NCBI RefSeq assembly: GCF_900101465.1
Contig: NZ_FMZM01000009.1
Coordinates: 201,583-265,582, forward strand
Direction: 5' to 3'
DNA from: Nocardioides lianchengensis
GTDB taxonomy: Bacteria; Actinomycetota; Actinomycetes; Propionibacteriales; Nocardioidaceae
Length of the DNA stretch: 64,000 nucleotides
In this document: positions 53,824-60,362 of the stretch, one piece after another
Position numbering within the stretch: position 1 is the stretch's first letter
Layout of the letters: each line of letters starts with the position of its first letter
The notes under the pieces: generated by a model
What the model was told of the DNA's origin: nothing
The model's input: the letters and a program-made list of their open reading frames with translations, nothing else
Database searches by the model: none
Position numbers and translations under genes: made by a program

Positions 53824-55995
53824 TCAGCCGGTCTCGGCGAGGTGGACCGCGACGACGACGATGTCGTCCACGTCGTACGACGCCCGCTCGCCGCGACCGT
53901 CGAGGTCCCCGGTCAGCCGCTCGAGGAGGTGGTCGGTGAGCGCCTGCCCGTCCGCCCCGGGTGTCGCGGCCGACGCGACCTCGTGGAGGCGTGCGAGCCC
54001 GACGTCGAGGTGCTCGCCCCGACGCTCGACGAGCCCGTCGGTGTAGGCGATCAGGGTGCTCCCGGCCTCGAGGACGAGGGAGACGTCCCGACGCGGCCCG
54101 GTGCCGTAGCCGAGCAGCGGTCCGCGAGCCGGGGCCGGGTCGACGAACTCGTGACGGCCGTCGGGACGCCGCAGCAGCGGGGCGGGGTGCCCGGCCGAGG
54201 ACAGCGTCAGCAGCCACCGCCCGTCGTCCCGCGGCTCGAAGTGGGCGAACAGCATCGTGGCGATGGGCGGCTCGGCGTTGAGCGCGGGCAGCAGCCGGTC
54301 GATCTGCTCGAGGACAGCTGCCGGCATCAGTCGCTGGGTCGTGGCGGTGGCCTGCAGCAGGCCCTTCAGCTGCCCCATCGCCGCGGCGGCGTACACGTCG
54401 TGCCCGCTCACGTCGCCCACGACCAGCCCGAACGGACGTCGACCCTCACCGGCGGGTCCGAGGGCGCCGATGTCGAGGACGTCGTAGAAGTCGCCGCCGA
54501 CCTCGGCACCGTCGGCGCTCGCGAGGTACTGCGCCTCGATCCGGACGCCCGGCAGCAGCGGGATCTCCGGCAGCAGGCTGCGCTGCAGGGTCTGCGCGAT
54601 CAGCGACTGGGTGGCGTAGAGACGCAGGTTGTCGAGGATCAGGCCGGCGCGTCGGCCGAGGTCGACCGCGGTGTCCACGTCGGCGTCGGTGAACGGGTCT
54701 CGATCCGCCCCCCGGTTCAGGACGACGACGTCGCGCACGCCGAGGCGTCCCGGCAGACCCACCACCAGGGCAGAGCCGATCCCCAGCTCCGCAGCGCCCC
54801 TCGGCAGGTCGTCGTCGGTGAGCAGCCGCGAGGCCCGGCCGGCGAGCAGGTCCGTGACGAGCCCCGCGCGCGCCGCCAGTTCGGGCACGTTCTCGGCGTA
54901 CGACGCCGCAGCCTCGCTCCGGGCCGGGTCCCGGTGGAGGGCGAGGTGCTCGGTGACGCCGCCGTGCTCGTTGACGTGGAAGAACAGCGCGACGTCCGCC
55001 AGGGTCGGGACCAGCAGCTGCAGGAGCCGGTTGCGGGCCTCCCCGACGTCGAGCTCGCCGCTGAGCGACTCGCTCGCCTGGGCCATCAGCTCCACGCGGG
55101 CCTGGGCCTCCTCAGCCCTCCGTCGGGCCCGGTGCTCGGCGGCCAGCGCGGCGTCCCGCTGCCGATCGGCCTCGATCCGCCCGCTGACGTCGCTCTGAAC
55201 GCCGACGAAATGGCTCACCAGACCGTCCGCGTCGAGGATCGGGGTCATGGTGACCTGGTTCCAGAAGGCCAGACCGTCCTTGCGGTAGTTCAGCAGCGTG
55301 GCGGTGATCGGCTCCCGAGCGTCCAGGGCCTGCCGGATCTGCGCGACCTCCTCGCGGTCGGTGCCCGGGCCCTGCAGGAAGCGGCAGTTGCGGCCGACAG
55401 CCTCCTCGAACGCGTAGCCGGTCGAGGCCGTGAACGCAGGGTTCACCCAGACCAGGGGCATGTCGGGGAGCCGGGCGTCGGCCACCGTGAAGGACAGCCC
55501 GGTGGCCAGCACGGCCCGGTCCCGAATCTCGGCGTCCTGGTCGCCGAACGCCTCGGCGGCGCGAGCCGCCTGCTGCTCGCGGACGGAGAGGAACACCACC
55601 AACGCGTGGTCGTCGAGCATCGGCGCACCCGTCATGGGCAGGCCGACCACCCACAACGGCTCCCGCGAGGCGCCCATCTCGCTCCGGCGATGGGCCGAGA
55701 CCCGCTGCCCGGGGACCGGCTCGGCGCGCAGCAGCCTCGTCAAGGGGTGGTCGGAGTCGGACAGCTCGGTGCCGGCGGAGTCCCGCAGGCGGGCCGCGTC
55801 CGACCACTCCTCCAGCGCGACGGGCAGGTCCACCCCGGGCGCCAGCTGCCGGGCGACGTCGTTCGCGTGCACGACCGAGCGCGCGCCCAGGTCCACGACG
55901 AGGATCGCCGCGGGCGCGTCACCGATGACCGCGTGGAGGTCCGCGCCCAGCGGGACCGCCCCACGGTCGAACTCCTGGTCGATGGGTCGGGTCAT
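53824..55995 (-). CDS. PAS-LOV-GAF-PP2C (SpoIIE) phosphatase, probable blue-light sensor
   Basis: From ATG 55995 the product has 723 residues. PAS-like domain about 18-140; LOV domain about 160-272 with GRNCRFLQG (photoadduct Cys204) and the flavin contacts Asn236 (NYRKDG), Asn246 (FWNQ) and Gln267 (GVQSD), all canonical; short coiled linker; GAF about 310-470; SpoIIE/PP2C phosphatase about 510-720 with metal-binding EVGGDFYD, GDVSGHD, YTDGLVE and VDDIVVVAV. It should bind FMN, respond to blue light and dephosphorylate an anti-sigma-factor antagonist. It overlaps the preceding 118-residue gene by four bases (ATGA). Confidence 0.9.
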   Translation of the reverse strand: MTRPIDQEFDRGAVPLGADLHAVIGDAPAAILVVDLGARSVVHANDVARQLAPGVDLPVALEEWSDAARLRDSAGTELSDSDHPLTRLLRAEPVPGQRVSAHRRSEMGASREPLWVVGLPMTGAPMLDDHALVVFLSVREQQAARAAEAFGDQDAEIRDRAVLATGLSFTVADARLPDMPLVWVNPAFTASTGYAFEEAVGRNCRFLQGPGTDREEVAQIRQALDAREPITATLLNYRKDGLAFWNQVTMTPILDADGLVSHFVGVQSDVSGRIEADRQRDAALAAEHRARRRAEEAQARVELMAQASESLSGELDVGEARNRLLQLLVPTLADVALFFHVNEHGGVTEHLALHRDPARSEAAASYAENVPELAARAGLVTDLLAGRASRLLTDDDLPRGAAELGIGSALVVGLPGRLGVRDVVVLNRGADRDPFTDADVDTAVDLGRRAGLILDNLRLYATQSLIAQTLQRSLLPEIPLLPGVRIEAQYLASADGAEVGGDFYDVLDIGALGPAGEGRRPFGLVVGDVSGHDVYAAAAMGQLKGLLQATATTQRLMPAAVLEQIDRLLPALNAEPPIATMLFAHFEPRDDGRWLLTLSSAGHPAPLLRRPDGRHEFVDPAPARGPLLGYGTGPRRDVSLVLEAGSTLIAYTDGLVERRGEHLDVGLARLHEVASAATPGADGQALTDHLLERLTGDLDGRGERASYDVDDIVVVAVHLAETG

Positions 55996-56348
55996 GCGGG
56001 CTCGGGCTCCACGACGGGTTGGGCGCGCGCCTGCAGCGAGCGCAGGCTGAACGAGGACACGCCGTCGGCGAGCTCCTCGACGAGCGCCGCCATCAGGGCC
56101 TGGCACACGGCGGGGCGGCCGGCCGGCTCGCGTCTCGCCTCCTGCTGCAGCAGCCGCAGGTCCTGGCGGACGAGCGCCGCGCGCTGGGCTGAGAGGGAGG
56201 AGACCGGCAGCAGCAGACGCACCAGGTCGACGAACGACCCCACCTGGTCCTCGTCGCGGTCATGAGCGCGGACGAAGTCCCGAGACGAGACGACCGACCG
56301 AGGGCGCGGGCGGACCAAGGACAACGGGATCGGGTCGCGAGGGTTCAT
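55992..56348 (-). CDS. small protein coupled to the LOV phosphatase, unknown function
   Basis: From ATG 56348 the product has 118 residues. It starts MNPRDPIPLSLVRPRPRSVVSSRDFV, then shows predicted helices: QVGSFVDLVRLLLPVSSLSAQRAALVRQDLRLLQQEARREPAG and CQALMAALVEELADGVSSFSLRSLQARAQ, with no signal peptide. Its stop overlaps the LOV phosphatase start, so the two are co-translated. It may be a partner or a scaffold for phosphatase control; I do not recognise any family. Confidence 0.65.
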   Translation of the reverse strand: MNPRDPIPLSLVRPRPRSVVSSRDFVRAHDRDEDQVGSFVDLVRLLLPVSSLSAQRAALVRQDLRLLQQEARREPAGRPAVCQALMAALVEELADGVSSFSLRSLQARAQPVVEPEPA

Positions 56349-56356
56349 GACGGACC

Positions 56357-56554
56357 TCAGGCCGGGACGAGCTGACGGGCGGACGCGTACCGAACGACGT
56401 GGGTTACGCCGAGGGTCGCCGCGAGATCGGCACCGGTCTCGATCGCCGTGGTCCGGGAGGCGTTCCGTGCCACCACGGCCGCCTCCCACCGAACCACCCA
56501 GGCTCCGTCCTGCTGCGACGTCTCGACCTCGCGGCCGTCATTCATCCTGCTCAT
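56357..56554 (-). CDS. small DUF2188-like protein
   Basis: From ATG 56554 (AGGAGACAGG just upstream) the product has 65 residues: MSRMNDGREVETSQQDGAWVVRWEAAVVARNASRTTAIETGADLAATLGVTHVVRYASARQLVPA. The W-V-V-R-W strand, the T-x-x-A-I-E-x-A helix and the V-x-H/Y strand resemble DUF2188 proteins, though the family match is inferred by eye. It leads the operon that continues with the 118-residue protein (8 bases gap) and the LOV phosphatase, and it is divergent from the MerR-DICT gene. Confidence 0.65.
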   Translation of the reverse strand: MSRMNDGREVETSQQDGAWVVRWEAAVVARNASRTTAIETGADLAATLGVTHVVRYASARQLVPA

Positions 56555-56595
56555 CCTGTCTCCTTCGCTGTGGCGTGCCAGGTAAAAGTACCCGC

Positions 56596-56638
56596 CTTGT
56601 GGAAGTTTGTGCACGTTCTTCCTCAAGATCTCCACAAG
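56596..56638. promoter_or_regulatory. inverted repeat in the divergent promoter of the LOV operon and MerR-DICT gene
   Basis: CTTGTGGA (56596-56603) and TCCACAAG (56631-56638) are perfect complements, 27 bases apart. A GTGGAAG element recurs at 56599-56605 and 56641-56647. The region is AT-richer than its surroundings. It is the natural place for MerR-type dimer binding. Confidence 0.5.
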
Positions 56639-56668
56639 ACGTGGAAGTCATGCCCTATGGTTCTCGTC

Positions 56669-57541
56669 ATGGCCTCCGATCCCGACCTGCTCTCGATTGG
56701 CGACCTGGCCCAGGCGACCGGCGTCAACGCGACGACCCTGCGGGCCTGGGAGACCCGCTTCGGCTTCCCCGTCGCGATGCGGCTGCCCAGCGGGCACCGG
56801 CGCTACCGGCGCGAGGACGTGGCGGCCGTCCGCTCGGTGGCCCAGCGCCGCGACTCCGGGCTGCGCCTCGACGTGGCGATCGCCGAGATCCTGGACTCGG
56901 CGCGACCGTCCACCGGCTCGGTCTTCACGACCCTGCGGCGCGAGCACCCGCACCTGCGGGCCGAGCGGCTGCACAAGTCGACCCTCACGGCGCTGTCCTG
57001 GGCCATCGAGGACGAGTTCTGCGCGCAGGCCGACCGCGCCCGGATCTTCGGCGCCTTCCAGACCGGACGGCTCTACCGACCTTCCCGGGCGCGGTGGACG
57101 GAGCTCGCACGGCTCGCGGCCTCGGCGACCGTGTTCGCCGACTTCACCGGCACCGGTGATCTCCCGGACGACGCACCCGTCACCCGGATCCACCTCGACC
57201 CGGTCTCGCCGATGCGTCGCGAGTGGGTCGTCGTGTGCGACAGCGCCGATCTGCCGGTGGCCCTGACCGCCTGGGAGCTCCCCGGCCAGGAGACGGTGGC
57301 CGACTCCCGTCGGGTGTTCGAGGCGATCTGGACCGTCGAGCCCGCCGCGGTGCGTGACGCTGCCCGGGCCTGCGCCCGGGTGGCCCACGAGTACGACCCC
57401 GAGGTCGGTGCTCCCCTGCTGTTCGCCCTCGCCGACGCCCCCACGCCGGTGGCCCCCGGCCTGAGCGCGCTCAACTCGATGTTCACCCGGATGCTGACCT
57501 ACGTCGACCGGCACCAGGCCCGCGAGCACGAGCGCCGCTGA
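56669..57541 (+). CDS. MerR-family regulator with DICT sensory domain
   Basis: From ATG 56669 the product has 290 residues (ATG 56657 is an alternative). The N-terminal MerR HTH (about 7-75) is LLSIGDLAQATGVNATTLRAWETRFGFP and SGHRRYRREDVAAVRSV. The C-terminal DICT domain (about 95-250) has LTALSWAIEDEFCAQADRARIFGAFQTGRLYRPSRARWTELARLAASATVFADF and PMRREWVVVCDSADLPVALTAWELPG. DICT domains are predicted to be sensory and linked to light responses. Divergent from the LOV-phosphatase operon, so it may regulate it and itself. Confidence 0.88.
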   Translation: MASDPDLLSIGDLAQATGVNATTLRAWETRFGFPVAMRLPSGHRRYRREDVAAVRSVAQRRDSGLRLDVAIAEILDSARPSTGSVFTTLRREHPHLRAERLHKSTLTALSWAIEDEFCAQADRARIFGAFQTGRLYRPSRARWTELARLAASATVFADFTGTGDLPDDAPVTRIHLDPVSPMRREWVVVCDSADLPVALTAWELPGQETVADSRRVFEAIWTVEPAAVRDAARACARVAHEYDPEVGAPLLFALADAPTPVAPGLSALNSMFTRMLTYVDRHQAREHERR

Positions 57542-57547
57542 GCACAG

Positions 57548-57586
57548 GACCGCGGCCGTGCTCCCTCCCGGGGGACGACCGCGGTC
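57548..57586. terminator. possible terminator hairpin after the MerR-DICT gene
   Basis: GACCGCGG (57548-57555) pairs with CCGCGGTC (57579-57586) across 23 bases containing a CCTCCCGGGGGA stretch that can form a second small stem. It follows the stop by seven bases. No T-run. Confidence 0.45.
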
Positions 57587-57702
57587 GCTGCGAGCCGTCG
57601 TGGGGACGAGAACCAGCCCGCAGCACCCCTCCGATGCCCGGTCGTCCGACCACGCACACCCTCTCCGCGAACCGATCCGCCCGGACGTGCATCAGACCGG
57701 GC

Positions 57703-58512
57703 ATGAGACTCCTCCGCACCCTCACCCTGGCCGCCGTCGCCCTCGCGCTTCCCGCCGCCACCCTCACCCCCGCCCAGGCTGCCGCCCCGAGCGAGCGCAC
57801 CCACCGGTCGTACGTCGTCAAGGCGACCGCCTCGACGGACGCCGTCGTCCAGGGCCGGCGCGTCGTCCTCTCCGGCACCGTCCGCAAGGCCCGTCGCGGC
57901 GAGCGCGTTCGGGTCCAGGTCCGCTACGACGGTGGCCGCTGGAAGACGTCCGACCTGTCCGACCGGGTGGACCGCCAGGGCCGCTTCCGGATCTCCGACA
58001 AGATCACCAGCACCCGCAGCCGGTCCTACCGCGTCGTCAAGCCCGCCGGCCGGGGCTTCCGGGCCGGGCGCAGCAAGGCGGTCCACGTCGACGTCTACTC
58101 CTGGCGTCCCCTGCCGACGCTCGCCCCCGTCAACGCCACCGCCACCTACTGGGTGGAGGCGGTGAAGATCAACGGGCGGGCCTACCCGGAGTCGCTCACC
58201 GGGTCCGCCTCGGACGCGCAGGGCGGGACCTCCTACAACCTCGAGCGTCGGTGCCGTCAGCTGACGACCCGCGTCGGTCTCGCGGACACTTCGAAGGACT
58301 CGGTGCTCGGCACGGCGTCGCTGAAGGCCGACGGGGTCCAGAAGTACGCCGGCTCGTTCGCGCTGACCCAGTCCAGTCCGGTCACCCTCGACGTCTCGAA
58401 GGTGTTCCGGCTCACCTTCGACTGGACGTCGCGCAGCACGGACAGCGGCGCCGGGGACCAGACCGGCGCCGTGGTGGCGCTCGGGAGTCCGAGGCTCCTC
58501 TGCCGCGACTGA
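57703..58512 (+). CDS. exported protein with C-terminal NPCBM-like carbohydrate-binding domain
   Basis: From ATG 57703 the product has 269 residues. Signal peptide about 1-27 (LLRTLTLAAVALALPAATLTPAQA). The next 90 residues (TASTDAVVQGRRVVLSGTVRKARRGERVRVQVRYDGGRWKTS) form an Ig-like fold. The last 120 (ATATYWVEAVKINGRAYPESLTGSASDAQGGTSYNLERRCRQLTTRVGLADTSKD) match the NPCBM fold in its conserved NGRxYPxSLxG motif. It has no catalytic domain, so it may bind wall or exopolysaccharide. Not obviously part of the light locus. Confidence 0.78.
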   Translation: MRLLRTLTLAAVALALPAATLTPAQAAAPSERTHRSYVVKATASTDAVVQGRRVVLSGTVRKARRGERVRVQVRYDGGRWKTSDLSDRVDRQGRFRISDKITSTRSRSYRVVKPAGRGFRAGRSKAVHVDVYSWRPLPTLAPVNATATYWVEAVKINGRAYPESLTGSASDAQGGTSYNLERRCRQLTTRVGLADTSKDSVLGTASLKADGVQKYAGSFALTQSSPVTLDVSKVFRLTFDWTSRSTDSGAGDQTGAVVALGSPRLLCRD

Positions 58513-58551
58513 CCGGAGGTGACGACGCTCAGGCGCGGAGCGGCGGTGCGC

Positions 58552-58968
58552 TCAGACGGCTGACGCGAGCTCCGCGGTGACCCGGGTGCCGCCCTCGTGG
58601 TCGACGCTCCACTGCTCGCAGAGGCAGTCGACGATCGCCAGCCCCCGACCGGAGAGCGACTCGTCGGAGGCGACCCCGGCGAACAGGTCGCCGGCCGTGC
58701 CTCCGTCGAGCACGCTCAGGCGGAGCCGGCCGGCGGTCAGCGCCCAGGAGACCTCGAGGTCCTCGTCGGGCGACGACGAGCCGTGCTGGAGCGCGTTGGT
58801 CACCAGCTCGCTGAGCACCAGCTCGGCGTCCTCGATGAGATCGCGCCGGGCGCCGTGCTCGGTGAGCTGGTGGGACATCACCCGACGGGCGATGCCGGTC
58901 ACCCGGTCGGCAGCGGGCAGCACCAGGATCGTGCGCGCGTCGAGAGGCCGCTCAGCCGTCAGGGTCAT
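58552..58968 (-). CDS. RsbW-like ATP-binding protein (HATPase_c_2)
   Basis: The 138-residue product has the anti-sigma-factor kinase fold: DAELVLSELVTNALQHGSS (N box), LRLSVLDGG (G1-like) and GRGLAIVDCLCEQWSVDHEGGTRVTAEL (G2). It has no membrane segment or sensor domain. It may phosphorylate a STAS anti-sigma antagonist that a SpoIIE phosphatase such as the LOV protein 2.6 kb away would dephosphorylate. No sigma factor or STAS gene is in the window. Confidence 0.85.
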   Translation of the reverse strand: MTLTAERPLDARTILVLPAADRVTGIARRVMSHQLTEHGARRDLIEDAELVLSELVTNALQHGSSSPDEDLEVSWALTAGRLRLSVLDGGTAGDLFAGVASDESLSGRGLAIVDCLCEQWSVDHEGGTRVTAELASAV

Positions 58969-59029
58969 GACCTACCAGTGCCACCCAGCAGGGGTGTCTA
59001 ATCCCCCGACTTGTCCGGTGTCGCGGAAC

Positions 59030-59617
59030 TCACCCTCGCGGGTGGGGGCGCAGCCGGCGCACGAGCTGCGGCACCGCCGACACCAGGAGCGCCCCGCCCA
59101 CGGCGACGACGAGGGCCGTGCGGGTGTCGTCGAACAGCCCGTCCCCGAGCACCCCGACGGCGGCGTAGACCGTCGCCCAGAGAGCGGCGGCCACGGCCGC
59201 GGCGCTCACGTACCGGTACCACGGGTAGCCGGTCAGCGCCGCGACCAGCAGCACGGGCACCCGACCTCCGGGCACCAGCCGCGAGACCAGCAGGGTGCGG
59301 ATCTCGGCGTGCTCGATCCGCTCGCGCAACCGGGCCGGGCGCGAGTGCTCGTCACCGTCGTCGCCCAGCCAGCCGACCCGCCGGGCGAGCGGCTCCCCGG
59401 CCCTGCGGAGGGCGGCGTACGTCACGAGGTCGCCGCAGTACGCCGCCCCGGCCCCGACCGCCACGACGAGCACGACCTCCCAGGTGTGGTCGGCGCGGGC
59501 CAGGACGGCCGCGCTGCTGACCGCGGCGCCGGTCGGCAGCACCGGCACGACCGCACCGAAGGCGACGACGCCGAAGAGCACGAGCAGGGTGGCCAGGCCG
59601 AAGTGGTCACCGCTCAC
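59030..59617 (-). CDS. DedA/VTT-domain membrane protein
   Basis: From GTG 59617 the product has 195 residues. Membrane segments about 6-30, 36-60, 105-125, 140-160 and 168-186. The SNARE-associated (VTT) motif shows as EIRTLLVSRLVPGGRVPVLLVAALTGYPWYRYVSAAAVAAALW, with an AYCGDLVTYAALRRAG region earlier. DedA proteins are flippases or exchangers for undecaprenyl or phospholipids. The start lies inside the end of the metallo-hydrolase gene (11-base overlap), so these are co-translated. Confidence 0.88.
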   Translation of the reverse strand: MSGDHFGLATLLVLFGVVAFGAVVPVLPTGAAVSSAAVLARADHTWEVVLVVAVGAGAAYCGDLVTYAALRRAGEPLARRVGWLGDDGDEHSRPARLRERIEHAEIRTLLVSRLVPGGRVPVLLVAALTGYPWYRYVSAAAVAAALWATVYAAVGVLGDGLFDDTRTALVVAVGGALLVSAVPQLVRRLRPHPRG

Positions 59618-60362
59618 ACTGCACCCGCTCCCCCGGCGCCAGGACGAGGGCGCGGGCCTCATCCTGCTCGAGCGCGGCGGCGAAGCGCTCGCCCGGGGTC
59701 ACGAACAGCCGCTGGTGCGTACGACGGTCCAGCCGGGCCAGCCCGACCGGCCAGAACGTGCCCCAGTGCACCGGGACCGTCCAGCGGGCGCCGACCGCGG
59801 CGACCGCGACCGCGGCCTGCTCGGGGTCGAGGTGCTCGTCGCCGAGGGTCGGGCCCCAGCCGCCGACCGGCACCAGGGCGAGGTCGACGGCACCGACCGC
59901 GGCGAGGTCGTCGCGCGGGCCGGTGTCGCCGGGGTACCAGCAGGAGACGCCGGACCGCTCCACCCGGAAGCCGATCGCCGGACCCCGGATCCGCGAGCCG
60001 GGGTGCCGCCGGCCGTCGTGGGTAGCCGGCAGCACCCGCACCGTCGCGCCCGCGACCGTCAGCTCCTCGCCGGGGGCGACCGGGCGGACGTCGTACCCCG
60101 GAGGGATGAGGCCCTCGCCGCCGCGCGGCACCAGCACCGTCGACCCGGGCCGCATCCGCCGCAGGGTCGGGAGGTGCAGGTGGTCGTGGTGCAGGTGCGA
60201 GATCAGCACCAGATCGGCGTCGTACGCCGGCGCCGCGGGCGGCGGGCCGTGCCGGCGCAGGTGGAAGAGCCGGTCGACGTGCAGCGGGTCGGTCGCCACC
60301 CGCAGCCCCTCGAGCTCGACGGTGGCGGACGCGTGGCCCCACCAGGTGATCGCGAGGGTCAC
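59607..60362 (-). CDS. MBL-fold metallo-hydrolase (UlaG-like)
   Basis: From GTG 60362 the product has 251 residues. The metal-binding set is present: HxHxDH as ISHLHHDHLHLPTL, then PATHDGRRHPG, YPGDTGPRDDL and VPVHWGTFWP. It lacks the active-site pattern of glyoxalase II and resembles N-acyl-phosphatidylethanolamine- or UlaG-type lactonase or phosphodiesterase. It overlaps the phosphatase gene by four bases (GTGA) and the DedA gene by eleven; the three form an operon that may work on membrane lipid or cell-wall precursors, by inference. Confidence 0.88.
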   Translation of the reverse strand: MTLAITWWGHASATVELEGLRVATDPLHVDRLFHLRRHGPPPAAPAYDADLVLISHLHHDHLHLPTLRRMRPGSTVLVPRGGEGLIPPGYDVRPVAPGEELTVAGATVRVLPATHDGRRHPGSRIRGPAIGFRVERSGVSCWYPGDTGPRDDLAAVGAVDLALVPVGGWGPTLGDEHLDPEQAAVAVAAVGARWTVPVHWGTFWPVGLARLDRRTHQRLFVTPGERFAAALEQDEARALVLAPGERVQCER

